Positions 1 to 7,330 of a stretch of DNA of 13,883 nucleotides are shown here, piece by piece. The notes beneath the pieces were generated by a model, which searched no databases, was not told the DNA's origin, and saw nothing but the letters and a program-made list of their open reading frames with translations. The position numbers and the translations under genes are program-made. The stretch is from Actinomycetales bacterium (GTDB lineage: Bacteria > Actinomycetota > Actinomycetes > Actinomycetales > JAHECE01). The stretch covers positions 1 through 13,883 of the forward strand of contig JAHECE010000042.1 in assembly GCA_024641895.1 (NCBI GenBank), in the 5' to 3' direction. Position 1 is the stretch's first letter, and every line of letters starts with the position of its first letter.

Positions 1-437
1 TCTTCGCCGCGGGCATGGCGCTCTCCGGGGCCCCGGCGACGACGGCGATCACGTCCTCGCTGCCGCCCGCGAAGCAGGGCGTCGCCTCGGCCGTCAACGA
101 CACGGCGCGGGAGTTCGGCAGCGCCCTCGGCATCGCCGTGCTCGGCAGCGTGCTCAACGACCGCTACCGGGCGGGTCTGGACTCCGTCCTCGCCGACCTG
201 GGCTCCGCCCTGCCTCCCGGTGCCGCCGACGTCGCCCGGGACTCCCTGCCGGCGGCGCAGGCGATCGCCGAGCGACTCGGCGCCGCGGGTGCCCCGCTCG
301 CCCGCGCGGCGGACCAGGCGTTCGTGGACGCCACGGGTGCCGCCCTGGCCACCGCCTCCGGCGTCCTCGTGCTGGCCGCGGTGTACGTGTTCGTCCGCGG
401 GCCCCGCAAGGGCGCCGACCTGCGCGAGGGGCGCTGA
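1..437 (+). CDS. MFS transporter, DHA2 (EmrB/QacA-like) family, C-terminal part, 5'-truncated by window
   Basis: The reading frame is open from the first bases (phase: codons begin at base 3) and ends with TGA at 435-437, so only about 145 C-terminal residues are visible. The segment SLPPAKQGVASAVNDTAREF followed by a Gly/Ala-rich helix (SALGIAVLGSVLNDRYR) is the signature found before the penultimate helix of 14-TM drug/H+ antiporters. A last hydrophobic stretch (ATASGVLVLAAVYVFV) precedes a short basic tail. Members are inner-membrane proton-driven exporters, and the substrate cannot be told from this end. The gene converges on the SGNH hydrolase with 4 nt between stop codons. No hairpin terminator is visible in that gap. 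The internal ATG at base 15 is not a start. The family call is firm; specificity is unknown. Confidence 0.9.
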   Translation, partial: FAAGMALSGAPATTAITSSLPPAKQGVASAVNDTAREFGSALGIAVLGSVLNDRYRAGLDSVLADLGSALPPGAADVARDSLPAAQAIAERLGAAGAPLARAADQAFVDATGAALATASGVLVLAAVYVFVRGPRKGADLREGR

Positions 438-441
438 CGGC

Positions 442-1059
442 CTAGGTCTGAGGCTCGAGCCGGGCGAGCAGGCGTCGCAGCGCGACCTGGCCGAGGAGGA
501 GGTAGCCGCGGGCGTTCGGGTGCACCTGGTCGGAGCTCATGGCGCCGGGCTCGCAGGCCGGGGCAAAGGCTTCGAAGTCGAGGACGACGGCGCCGAGATC
601 GTCGCTGACCGAGCGCACCACGGCGTTCAGCTCGCCGAGGCGGGCCAGGTACGTCGCCAGGGCCGGTGGAGGGGGCGTGCGCGGTCCGGACGTCGCGCGA
701 GCCGGTCTGGGATAGGCGAAGGTGGCGACCGTCGCACCGCTGTCCACGAGCGGCTCGAGCACCGCCCTGAGCTGGGCCTCAAAGGTGACGACGGACCAGG
801 CAGGCGAGAGCGCGTCGTTCGCACCGACCGTCACGGTGGCGAGATCCGGGGCCGTCGTCAGGGCGGCCGGCACCTGGTCGCGAAGCACGTCGGCGACCGT
901 GCTGCCGCGCCACCCGAGGTTGACGTAGCGCAGCGTCGCGTTGCGAGCGCGCAGGCCGTCGGCGACCCAGTCGTTCCACGACCGTGGGCGCTCGCCGCCG
1001 GCCGGGTCGCCCCAGCCCTCGGCGAGGCTGTCGCCGAGGGCGACGAACGTGGACCACAT
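442..1059 (-). CDS. SGNH/GDSL-family hydrolase (lipase/esterase-like)
   Basis: This is a 205-aa protein with all four SGNH blocks. Block I is ALGDSLAEG with the nucleophile Ser11. Block II is the LGWRGST segment with Gly52. Block III is TVGANDA with Asn81. Block V is SDQVHPNARGY with Asp177 and His180. Length is typical for single-domain bacterial SGNH esterases of the TesA/acyl-hydrolase type. There is no signal peptide or TM segment, so a cytoplasmic ester hydrolase is expected; the substrate is not predictable. The start is supported by GAGGAGG (1064-1070 on the complement) four bases ahead of ATG 1059. A short Pro-rich insert (RTPPPPA, about residues 127-133) sits between blocks III and V. 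It stands alone: upstream lies the terminator region of the fasciclin gene, downstream the convergent MFS gene. Confidence 0.92.
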   Translation of the reverse strand: MWSTFVALGDSLAEGWGDPAGGERPRSWNDWVADGLRARNATLRYVNLGWRGSTVADVLRDQVPAALTTAPDLATVTVGANDALSPAWSVVTFEAQLRAVLEPLVDSGATVATFAYPRPARATSGPRTPPPPALATYLARLGELNAVVRSVSDDLGAVVLDFEAFAPACEPGAMSSDQVHPNARGYLLLGQVALRRLLARLEPQT

Positions 1060-1174
1060 CGAGCCTCCTCGGTCGCCGGCGGGCTGGGGTCGGCGTCGTC
1101 GGCGCAGATCAGATCTGCGATCAGGCCCGCGGGACCTCCTTCATTGTCGCCGGTGAGACGCCCGTCGCGGGACA

Positions 1175-1215
1175 CGCAGGAGCCCCGGTGGTCGGACTCC
1201 ACCGGGGCTCCTGCG
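1175..1215 (-). terminator. Long perfect hairpin, terminator-like
   Basis: Bases 1175-1191 and 1199-1215 form a perfect 17-bp inverted repeat around a 7-nt loop. It lies about 58 nt beyond the fasciclin stop and 116 nt ahead of the SGNH start. No T-run follows, which is common for actinobacterial hairpin terminators. It most likely ends the fasciclin transcript and insulates the SGNH gene. Confidence 0.8.
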
Positions 1216-1218
1216 CTC

Positions 1219-1261
1219 CGCGGGTCGCCTGCTCGGGGGGGTAGCAGGCGGGCTAGCCGCG
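1219..1261 (-). terminator. Second hairpin directly after the fasciclin gene
   Basis: Bases 1226-1233 pair with 1243-1250 (8 bp, 9-nt G-rich loop). The outer arms cgcgg (1219-1223) and ccgcg (1257-1261) can extend the stem across an asymmetric internal loop. It starts about 12 nt after the fasciclin stop. Together with 1175-1215 it makes a tandem terminator. Confidence 0.5.
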
Positions 1262-1272
1262 GGTGGGGCCGC

Positions 1273-1857
1273 CTACAGGGCGGCCGGGTCGACGTCCGGC
1301 GGAAGGATGACGGCGTCGATCGCGTGGATCACGCCGTTCGACGCCTCGACGTCGGCGATCACGACGTTGGCGCCGTTGACCTGGACGCCGCCGTCGTTGG
1401 TGGTGATCGCGACGGTCTGGCTCTCGACGGTGGCCACGTCACCCGCGGCGATCTGGTCCGAGGTGATGGCACCGGGGACCACGTGGTAAGTCAGGATCTT
1501 GACCAGCGTCGCCTTGTTCTCCTCGAGGAGCAGCGCGTCGAGCACGCCGTCCGGCAGCGCTGCGAAGGCGTCGTTCGTCGGCGCGAAGACCGTGAACGGT
1601 CCGTCGCCGCTGAGCGTCTCGACCAGGTCGGCGGCGGTCACGGCGGCCACGAGGGTGCTGAAGTCCTCGTTGCCGACGGCGACGTCCACGATCGTCCCGG
1701 GGTCCATGGACTCCTCGGCCATGTCGTCGGTGCCCTCGTCGGTCTCCACGACCACCTCGGTGCCGGTGTCGGTGGTCTCGTCGTCCGTGCTGGTCGCGCA
1801 ACCCGTCAGGGCGAGGAGGGCGGCAACGGCAGTCGCGCCCGCGAGCTTGAGCTTCAT
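1273..1857 (-). CDS. Fasciclin (FAS1) domain lipoprotein
   Basis: This is a 194-aa exported lipoprotein. Residues 1-20 form a lipoprotein signal peptide with lipobox LTGC, so Cys20 would be lipidated. A Thr/Asp/Glu-rich flexible spacer (about 21-52) follows, then one FAS1 domain (about 54-188). The H1 motif is FTVFAPTNDAF (88-98), the YH motif is Tyr124-His125, and the H2 motif is NGVIHAIDAVILP (174-186). The family (mycobacterial MPT70/MPT83 are relatives) is tied to adhesion or cell-surface interactions; the actual ligand here is unknown. AAGGAGA (1863-1869) five bases before ATG 1857 fixes the start. A promoter-like element lies at 1931-1959, and two hairpins follow the stop. No sigma/anti-sigma pair accompanies it inside the window. 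Confidence 0.95.
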   Translation of the reverse strand: MKLKLAGATAVAALLALTGCATSTDDETTDTGTEVVVETDEGTDDMAEESMDPGTIVDVAVGNEDFSTLVAAVTAADLVETLSGDGPFTVFAPTNDAFAALPDGVLDALLLEENKATLVKILTYHVVPGAITSDQIAAGDVATVESQTVAITTNDGGVQVNGANVVIADVEASNGVIHAIDAVILPPDVDPAAL

Positions 1858-1930
1858 GATGGTCTCCTTGGCGTCGTGCTGCGCTCGGCAGCCTGCTGTC
1901 TACACACGCTCCTTCCGACCGTCACGGCTG

Positions 1931-1970
1931 CACGGATGCGCCTGATCGAGGCTGTTACCCGATCGTTACC
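1931..1970 (-). promoter_or_regulatory. Candidate ECF-type promoter of the fasciclin gene with duplicated GGTAAC
   Basis: Read on the minus strand, GGTAAC (complement of 1954-1959) is followed after 17 nt by TCCGTG (complement of 1931-1936), about 74 nt before ATG 1857. A second GGTAAC (complement of 1965-1970) lies exactly 11 bp further upstream. The same arrangement recurs upstream of the secreted-protein gene at 13082-13121. The spacing suits a -35/-10 pair, but no transcription start is known. Confidence 0.45.
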
Positions 1971-1997
1971 TAGCGGCTCGACACGGCCGGGCACGCT

Positions 1998-2375
1998 GTG
2001 GAGATGACGACCACGGTGCGGTTCGAGATCTTCCCGAGCGACCTGGACGCCACGGTCGACTTCTGGGTGCGGGTGCTCCGCTTCGACCTGGTGACCGACC
2101 GCCGGGCCCAGGGCGAGGACTACGTCGCGCTGCGGCGCGGCCACGCCATGGTCGGGGCGCTGCGCCGGGGCGACGGCCAGGACGCGTGGCGCCGGCCGCC
2201 GACCGGGGTCGAGATCGTGCTCGAGGTCGACGACGTCGCCGACGAGCTCGCCCGCGTCCGCGCAACGCAGTGGCCGGTGGCAGACGCCCTGGCCCTGCGG
2301 CCCTGGGGTCTGTGGGACTTCCGGCTGCTCGACCCGAGCGGCTACTACGTGCGGGTCACGCACCGGCCGGGCTGA
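1998..2375 (+). CDS. VOC superfamily / bleomycin-resistance-like protein
   Basis: This is a 125-aa protein with the two beta-alpha-beta-beta-beta modules of the vicinal oxygen chelate fold: VRFEIFPSDLDATVDFWVRV at the N-terminus, and GVEIVLEVDDVADELARV followed by WGLWDFRLLDPSGYYVRVTH in the second half. The usual metal ligands of glyoxalase/dioxygenase members are not obvious: Phe/Glu stands where the first His is expected, and the final DPxGxxxE position reads DPSGYYVRV. A ligand-binding, non-metal role like that of bleomycin-binding proteins is therefore more likely than catalysis (inference). The start is GTG 1998 or ATG 2004. Neither has a good Shine-Dalgarno, so a leaderless message is possible. 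It is divergent from the fasciclin gene and converges on the aldo/keto reductase with a 20-nt gap. Confidence 0.8.
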   Translation: MEMTTTVRFEIFPSDLDATVDFWVRVLRFDLVTDRRAQGEDYVALRRGHAMVGALRRGDGQDAWRRPPTGVEIVLEVDDVADELARVRATQWPVADALALRPWGLWDFRLLDPSGYYVRVTHRPG

Positions 2376-2395
2376 TCCGACGTCGTCTTGGTCGA

Positions 2396-3256
2396 TCAGG
2401 CGCCGTCGAGCTCCGCGACCTCGCCGGGGGACAGCTCGAGCTCGGCGGCGGCCGCGGAGTCGCTGATCGTCTCCGGCCGGCTCGCCCCGGGGATCGGGAT
2501 CACCACCGGCGACTTCGCGAGCATCCAGGCCAGGCACACCTGCTGCGCGCTGACCCCGTGCTCCTGACCGATGCGCGCGAACGCGCCGAACCGCTCCCCG
2601 AGCCCGGCGGCCCGGCGGATCCCGCCCAGCGGGCTCCAGGGCAGGAACGCGATGCCGAGCCGCGTGCACAGGTCCAGCTCGCGCTCGCTGCTGCGGAAGG
2701 CGGGGGAGAACTGGTTCTGCACGCTGACGAGGCGATCGTCCAGGATCTCCTGCGCCTGGCGGATCTGATCCGGGTCGGCGTTCGAGATCCCGGCCATGAG
2801 GATCTTGCCCTCGTCGAGCAGGTCTCGGATGGCGCCGACCGAGTCCGCGTACGGGATTCTCCGGTCGGGCCGATGAAGCTGGTAGAGCCCGATCGCCTCG
2901 AGGCCGAGTCGTCGCAGGGAGGCCGAGCAGGCTTGCTTGAGGTAGTCAGGGTCGCCGTTCTGCGTCCAGGTACCGTCGCCGGGCCGCAGGTGGCCGCCCT
3001 TCGTCGCGACCAGCACGGCCTCGGCGCCCGGACCGTACGACGCCAGGGCCTCGGCGATGAGGGACTCGTTGTGGCCGATGTCCGTGGCCTCGAGGTGATA
3101 GGCGTCGGCCGTGTCGATGAGGGTGATGCCGGCGTCCAGGGCGGCGTGGATCGTGGCGATCGACCGTTCCCGGTCAGGTCGCCCCTCGATCGACATCGGC
3201 ATGCCACCCAGGCCGATGGCGGAGACCGCGCGGTGACCGATCAGACGACTCTTCAC
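2396..3256 (-). CDS. Aldo/keto reductase family oxidoreductase
   Basis: This is a 286-aa NADPH-dependent carbonyl reductase of the (beta/alpha)8 AKR superfamily. The catalytic tetrad is visible: Asp48 (LIDTAD), Tyr53 (DAYHL), Lys86 (VATKGG) and His128 (LYQLHRP). The NADPH-binding C-terminal motif PVVIPIPGASRPETI (about 250-264) is also present. Length matches bacterial YdbC/YajO-type AKRs that act on small aldehydes and ketones; the physiological substrate is unknown. I place the start at GTG 3256 (VKSRLIGHRAVSAIGLG) because family homology begins there and GAAGG lies about 10 nt upstream. The open frame continues to 3364, but that extension is low-complexity and unlike the family. The gene stands alone, converging on the VOC gene. 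Confidence 0.92.
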   Translation of the reverse strand: MKSRLIGHRAVSAIGLGGMPMSIEGRPDRERSIATIHAALDAGITLIDTADAYHLEATDIGHNESLIAEALASYGPGAEAVLVATKGGHLRPGDGTWTQNGDPDYLKQACSASLRRLGLEAIGLYQLHRPDRRIPYADSVGAIRDLLDEGKILMAGISNADPDQIRQAQEILDDRLVSVQNQFSPAFRSSERELDLCTRLGIAFLPWSPLGGIRRAAGLGERFGAFARIGQEHGVSAQQVCLAWMLAKSPVVIPIPGASRPETISDSAAAAELELSPGEVAELDGA

Positions 3257-3389
3257 GATGGGCAACCTTCGAGCCTTGGGGGATGGTGAGGTCCGATGGG
3301 GAGCAACCCTAGGGGAGCCCGGTTCTCGACGCGAGGTCGCCTCGAGCGGCGAACCGCAGAACATGAGTTCTCCGGGCGCGGGCGGCGCT

Positions 3390-3422
3390 CGGGTGCGGGT
3401 GACCGGGCCGGGACCGCACCCG
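3390..3422 (-). terminator. Hairpin just after the glycosyltransferase remnant
   Basis: Bases 3390-3398 pair perfectly with 3414-3422 (9 bp, 15-nt GC-rich loop), beginning 3 nt past the stop at 3426. It probably terminates minus-strand transcription ahead of the aldo/keto reductase. No T-run follows. Confidence 0.5.
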
Positions 3423-3425
3423 GCG

Positions 3426-4019
3426 TCAGCGCGTCGTGAGGTCGTACAGCGTCACGCCGTCCACCGTCGTCGGCGAGAAGGTCGCCATGACCCACTGCGC
3501 GATCTCGGACGAGTCCTGGCTGCCGCCCGTCAGGCTGCCGCCGCTGACGTAGTAATGGATCTCGCCGGAGTCGACCAGGGTCTGGAACTGCTCGAGCGTC
3601 GGCGACGGGTCAGACCCGTTGAACCCGCCGATGGGCATGACCGACAGCCCGATCGCCAGCTGGTAACCGGCCGCGTTCTGGGCGCCCACCGTCGCAGCCG
3701 CCCAGGTGAACGTCTCGGCGTCAGTGGTGAGCAGGTCGACCACGGCTGTGCTCGGTGTCGTCGCCTCGAGCAGTCCGCCCGCGTTGCCCCCCGGGAGGCC
3801 GACGCCGTCGGGACGGCCACCGGAAGCCCCACCCAGGGCGGCGCCGCCGGCGGTCCCGTCGGCCAAGCCGCCCGGTGTCCCCCGTCCGGGAGGCGGCGCC
3901 GCACCGTCGAGCTGTCCGTCAGGGCCGCCCCCGAGCCCGGCGGCCCGCGGTCGGGACGGGACGGGGGTCGCGGCTGTGTCGAGGCTGGTGGGAGGCCCTG
4001 GACGGGTCGCGGAGTCCAT
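3426..4019 (-). pseudogene. C-terminal remnant of a GT39/ArnT-like membrane glycosyltransferase
   Basis: The last ~110 residues (TAVVDLLTTDAETFTWAAAT, then VGAQNAAGYQLAIG, MPIGGFNGSDPSPTLEQF, IHYYVSGG, SSEIAQWV, VDGVTLYDLT) match, from memory, the extracytoplasmic C-terminal domain of actinobacterial YkcA/B-type GT39 proteins. A Gly/Pro-rich linker (about 27-82) precedes it, and SLDTAATP (12-19) resembles the segment after the last membrane helix in those proteins. In full-length members this domain follows roughly 10-12 TM helices and several hundred residues carrying the polyprenyl-phosphate-sugar transferase site; none of that is present. The in-frame opening upstream runs only to a TGA at 4140-4142. 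It offers no ATG/GTG/TTG start, and ATG 4019 has no Shine-Dalgarno. I read it as a deletion remnant. A freestanding domain expressed from ATG 4019 is the alternative. Confidence 0.7.
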
Positions 4020-4156
4020 GGTGACGACCGTCGCGCTCGCGGCTAGAGGGGCGCTGGTGTGGTGCTGTGCGTCGCCTGTGAGCGGGATCGGCGAGAAGGA
4101 CCCGGAGGTCGGGTCGTCGGTGCCGGCCGACCGGCGGGCTCAGCGGACCCGCCCGC

Positions 4157-4846
4157 TCAGCGGCCACGCGCCGGCGTCGGCAGGGTGCTCGGGCCGACGC
4201 GGGCGTCCAGCCACGCGTTCCAGGTGCCGACGTCGCGCCAGGCGGCGGTGACGACGTCGAGGCAGCGCGGGTCGAAGAGCCAGTCGCGCGGCTCCTCGTG
4301 GCGGACGACCACGAGGGACGTCCTGCGGATGAGAGCGATCCGCGGGTGGTCGCGGGACCAGCCGCGCGGGGCAGTCCTGACCGGGGCGCCGGCGGACAGG
4401 ACGAAGCCCTGCCGCTCGAGCGAGGCGAGCGTGGCGTCGAGGTCGGCGGCAGCGCCGTCGTCGTCCTGCAGGGTGCGGAAGCGTTCGAGCTGGTCCTTGG
4501 CGGGCTGGTGGTAGCCCCCGGCGAGCATGAGGCCCTCGGCGGTGAGGCTGAGGTAGCAGCCGCCGTGGCCCTCGGTCTCGCCCGCGCGGGTGCCCATGCT
4601 CGCGTGCTCCTGGTACGGGCGCTTGTCGGCGCTGAAGCGCAGGTCCCGGTACGGCCGGAAGATCTTGATCTCGCCGAACTCCGGCTCGAGGGCGCTGGCC
4701 AGCGCCTTCATCGGCTCGGCGATAGCGCTGTCGTAGACCGCCTTGTGCTGCTGCCAGTAGGTCGTGCTGTTGTCGGCGGCCAGGCCCTCGTAGAAGTCGA
4801 GCGCCGAGTCTCCGAAACCCTGGAAGGGCGTGCTGCCGACCGTCAT
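4157..4846 (-). CDS. DUF2461 family protein
   Basis: This is a 229-aa protein of the DUF2461/TIGR02453 family, whose biochemical function is not established. Recognisable features are the N-terminal FYEGLAADNSTTYWQQHKAVYD (about 18-39, the family's 'NN..W...K..Y' block), IFRPYRDLRFSADKRPYQEH (62-81), the YLSLTAEGLMLAGGYHQP segment (98-115), and RGWSRDHPRIALIR (161-174) with the conserved Asp-His-Pro. No signal peptide or TM segment is seen, so it is probably cytoplasmic. GGAGGGA a few bases upstream selects ATG 4846; the longer open frame reaching far upstream is a shadow of serC. It is divergent from serC with about 210 nt between starts, and lies upstream of the glycosyltransferase remnant. 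Confidence 0.88.
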   Translation of the reverse strand: MTVGSTPFQGFGDSALDFYEGLAADNSTTYWQQHKAVYDSAIAEPMKALASALEPEFGEIKIFRPYRDLRFSADKRPYQEHASMGTRAGETEGHGGCYLSLTAEGLMLAGGYHQPAKDQLERFRTLQDDDGAAADLDATLASLERQGFVLSAGAPVRTAPRGWSRDHPRIALIRRTSLVVVRHEEPRDWLFDPRCLDVVTAAWRDVGTWNAWLDARVGPSTLPTPARGR

Positions 4847-4971
4847 GGTCCCTCCGTCTGCCTCGTGCGGCTCCCGGCGTTCGCCAGCACGATGGGCAAC
4901 AGTCTCGCTTCTCCTCCTGGCGTGCGGGCCGCATTCCGGTCTCCGCGCCGAAGGTCCCAGGGGCGAGGCAG

Positions 4972-4977
4972 TAGTGT
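4972..4977 (+). promoter_or_regulatory. Possible -10 box for the serCA operon
   Basis: TAGTGT at 4972-4977 is a typical high-GC vegetative -10 hexamer and lies 79 nt before the serC start in the 210-nt divergent region. No convincing -35 is seen 16-18 nt upstream, so the call is weak. Confidence 0.25.
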
Positions 4978-5056
4978 CCAGGCTGTTTCCGACTCGTTCC
5001 GCGCCGCCTTCGGTGCCCGACGAAGTCGCCGGAGCGACGAAGAGGACTTCAGACTC

Positions 5057-6139
5057 ATGGCACGCGTATTCAACTTCAGCGCCGGACCCGCGGCCCTGCC
5101 CGAGGACGTCCTGCGACAGGTCGCCGACGAGATGCTCGACTGGCACGGATCGGGCCAGTCGGTCATGGAGATGAGCCACCGGGGCAAAGACTTCATGTCC
5201 ATCGCCAAGGCGGCGGAGGCGGACCTTCGCGAGCTGCTCGGCGTGCCCGACGGCTATCACGTCCTGTTCCTGCAGGGCGGGGCGTCGCTGCAGTTCGAGA
5301 TGATCCCCATGAACCTCATGCGCGGGAAGCCGGTGGCCGACTACGTCAACACCGGCGAGTGGGCAAAGAAGGCGATCAAGGCGGCGTCGTCCCTCGCTAC
5401 CGTCAACGTCGCGGCCAGCGCGCAGGACCGGTCGTTCACCTACGTCCCCGCGCAGGCGGACTGGAACCTGAGCGACGACGCGGCGTACGTCCACTACACG
5501 TCCAACGAGACCATCGGCGGGGTCCAGTACCACTGGCTGCCCGAGGTGGGCGACGTGCCACTGGTCTGCGACATGTCCTCGGACATCCTGTCGAAGCCGG
5601 TCGACGTCTCGAGGCACGGCCTCATCTACGCGGGCGCCCAGAAGAACATCGGCCCGGCCGGCCTGACCATCGTGGTCGTGCGAGACGACCTGGTCGGCGT
5701 GGGCCGGCCGGCGCCGACGGCGATGCTCGACTACGCCACGCACGTCAAGGCCGAGTCGATGTACAACACGCCTCCGACGTTCGCGATCTACGTCGCCGGC
5801 CTGGTCTTCAAGCGGCTGCTCGCGGCCGGCGGGCTCGCCGCCGCCGCCGAGCGCAACGAGGCGAAGGCTGCGCTCCTGTACGACTACCTGGACTCGACCG
5901 ACTTCTACGGCAACCCCGTGGACGAGGCCGACCGGTCGCTGATGAACGTGCCGTTCACGCTGCCGGACCCCGCCCTCGACGCGGAGTTCCTGGCCGGTGC
6001 CGCCGCGCGCGGGATGGTCCAGCTGAAGGGCCACCGCTCGGTGGGCGGCATGCGGGCGTCGATCTACAACGCGATGCCGATCGAGGGCGTCACGACCCTC
6101 GTCGACTGGATGACCGAGTTCGCGGCAGCGAAGGGCTGA
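5057..6139 (+). CDS. serC: Phosphoserine aminotransferase
   Basis: This is a 360-aa fold-type I PLP enzyme that converts 3-phosphohydroxypyruvate plus glutamate to 3-phosphoserine, step two of serine synthesis; it may also serve pyridoxine synthesis as 4-phosphohydroxythreonine aminotransferase. Key sites are NFSAGPAALP (6-15) with the family N-terminus, His41-Arg42 (SHRGKDF, substrate phosphate contacts), QGGAS (73-77, PLP phosphate), Asp172 (VCDMSSD, pyridine N), Lys196 (AGAQKNIGPAG, Schiff base), and His326-Arg327 plus Arg333 (GHRSVGGMRAS). Length and sequence follow the E. coli-type SerC rather than the mycobacterial type. AGAGGA at 5041-5046 supports ATG 5057. The open frame upstream is only the antisense shadow of the DUF2461 gene. 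serA starts 6 nt after the stop, so the two are co-transcribed and probably translationally coupled. Confidence 0.97.
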   Translation: MARVFNFSAGPAALPEDVLRQVADEMLDWHGSGQSVMEMSHRGKDFMSIAKAAEADLRELLGVPDGYHVLFLQGGASLQFEMIPMNLMRGKPVADYVNTGEWAKKAIKAASSLATVNVAASAQDRSFTYVPAQADWNLSDDAAYVHYTSNETIGGVQYHWLPEVGDVPLVCDMSSDILSKPVDVSRHGLIYAGAQKNIGPAGLTIVVVRDDLVGVGRPAPTAMLDYATHVKAESMYNTPPTFAIYVAGLVFKRLLAAGGLAAAAERNEAKAALLYDYLDSTDFYGNPVDEADRSLMNVPFTLPDPALDAEFLAGAAARGMVQLKGHRSVGGMRASIYNAMPIEGVTTLVDWMTEFAAAKG

Positions 6140-6145
6140 GCCGGG

Positions 6146-7330
6146 ATGACCGAGAAGTATCACGTCCTGGTCCTGAACAACGTCTCGGCCAACGGGCTCA
6201 GGCGGCTGCCGTGGGAACGGTTCGCGGTGTCCGCGGATGTCACCGAGCCTGACGCCGTGCTGCTGCGGTCGGCGGACATGCACAAGATGGACATCCCGTC
6301 CTCGGTCCTCGCGATCGGGCGGGCGGGGTCAGGGACCAACAACATCCCGGTGGCGGCGATGACGGCCCGTGGGGTGCCCGTCTTCAACGCGCCGGGCGCG
6401 AACGCCAACGCCGTCAAGGAGCTCGTGCTCGCGGGCATGCTGATGGCGGCGCGCGGTCTCTACCCCGCCCTCGGGTACGTCGCGTCGCTCGATCGTGACG
6501 ACCCGGAGATGGAGAAGAAGGTCGAGGCCGGCAAGAAGACCTTCGCCGGCTACGAGCTCGCGGGTCACACGCTCGGCGTCGTGGGGCTCGGGAAGATCGG
6601 GTGCTTGGTCGCGGACGCGGCGATCAAGCTCGGCATGAACGTCATCGGCTACGACCCCAACATCACGGTCGAGTCGGCTTGGAGCCTGCCCTCGACGGTG
6701 AAGAAGGCCGACAGCCTGGCCGAGGTGCTCAAGCACTCCCACTTCATCACGCTCCACGTGCCGCTCGTCGACGCCACCCGCGGCATGATCGACGGCGGCG
6801 CGGTCGCGCAGATGAAGCGAGGCGCCGTCATCCTCAACTTCTCCCGTGGGGGCGTGGTCGACGAGGGTGCCGTCGTGGCCGCCCTCGACGACGGGTGCCT
6901 GTCTGCGTACGTGTGCGACTTCCCGGCCCCGCACCTCAACCACCATCCGCGCGTGATCGCGCTGCCCCACCTGGGCGCGTCCACTCGTGAGGCCGAGGAG
7001 AACTGCGCCGTCATGGTCGCGGACGAGGTGCGCGACTACCTGCTCGACGGGACGATCGCGAACGCGGTCAACTTCCCGGACGTCGAGATGGCGCGGGCGT
7101 CGTCGCACCGGATCGCGATCGCGAACGCGAACGTGCCGAACATGGTGGGCCAGATCTCGCACGCCGTGGCCGAGGCCGGTCTCAACATCGCGACGATGAG
7201 CAACAAGTCGCGCGGGGACCTCGCCTACACCCTGGTGGACGTCGACAGCGCCGTCCCGCAGGCTGTGATCGACGAGATCGCCGCCATCGAGGGAGTGCTC
7301 GCGGTGCGTTACCTGCCGGTCGCCGACTGA
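6146..7330 (+). CDS. serA: D-3-phosphoglycerate dehydrogenase with ACT domain
   Basis: This is a 394-aa NAD-dependent enzyme for the first committed step of serine synthesis. The substrate domain is split (about 1-95 and 280-315). The nucleotide-binding domain has the motif VGLGKIG (146-152) and the NAD-ribose Asp170. Catalytic residues are Arg234 (NFSRGG) and His275 (LPHLGAS). The acidic catalytic position, Glu in E. coli SerA, reads Asp258 in YVCDFPAP. A C-terminal ACT domain (about 321-394) contains NANVPNMVGQIS, equivalent to the serine-binding loop of allosterically inhibited enzymes, so feedback by serine is likely (inference). This is the short type without the extra ASB domain of the ~530-aa mycobacterial enzyme. 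It starts 6 nt after serC with only a weak Shine-Dalgarno, indicating coupling. Its stop lies in the 18-bp repeat array. Confidence 0.95.
   Translation: MTEKYHVLVLNNVSANGLRRLPWERFAVSADVTEPDAVLLRSADMHKMDIPSSVLAIGRAGSGTNNIPVAAMTARGVPVFNAPGANANAVKELVLAGMLMAARGLYPALGYVASLDRDDPEMEKKVEAGKKTFAGYELAGHTLGVVGLGKIGCLVADAAIKLGMNVIGYDPNITVESAWSLPSTVKKADSLAEVLKHSHFITLHVPLVDATRGMIDGGAVAQMKRGAVILNFSRGGVVDEGAVVAALDDGCLSAYVCDFPAPHLNHHPRVIALPHLGASTREAEENCAVMVADEVRDYLLDGTIANAVNFPDVEMARASSHRIAIANANVPNMVGQISHAVAEAGLNIATMSNKSRGDLAYTLVDVDSAVPQAVIDEIAAIEGVLAVRYLPVAD

Noticed and set aside
220..2007. Long + strand open frame across the SGNH and fasciclin genes
   Set aside because: It is antisense to two well-supported genes, Arg/Gly/Val-rich with no family features, and is explained by GC-rich third positions keeping other frames open.
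2186..3289. 367-codon + strand open frame
   Set aside because: It is the shadow of the aldo/keto reductase, whose catalytic tetrad is on the minus strand; it also overlaps the VOC gene out of frame.
4157..6283. 708-codon minus-strand open frame upstream-extending the DUF2461 gene
   Set aside because: Only the last 229 codons match DUF2461; the rest is antisense to serC. ATG 4846 has a Shine-Dalgarno.
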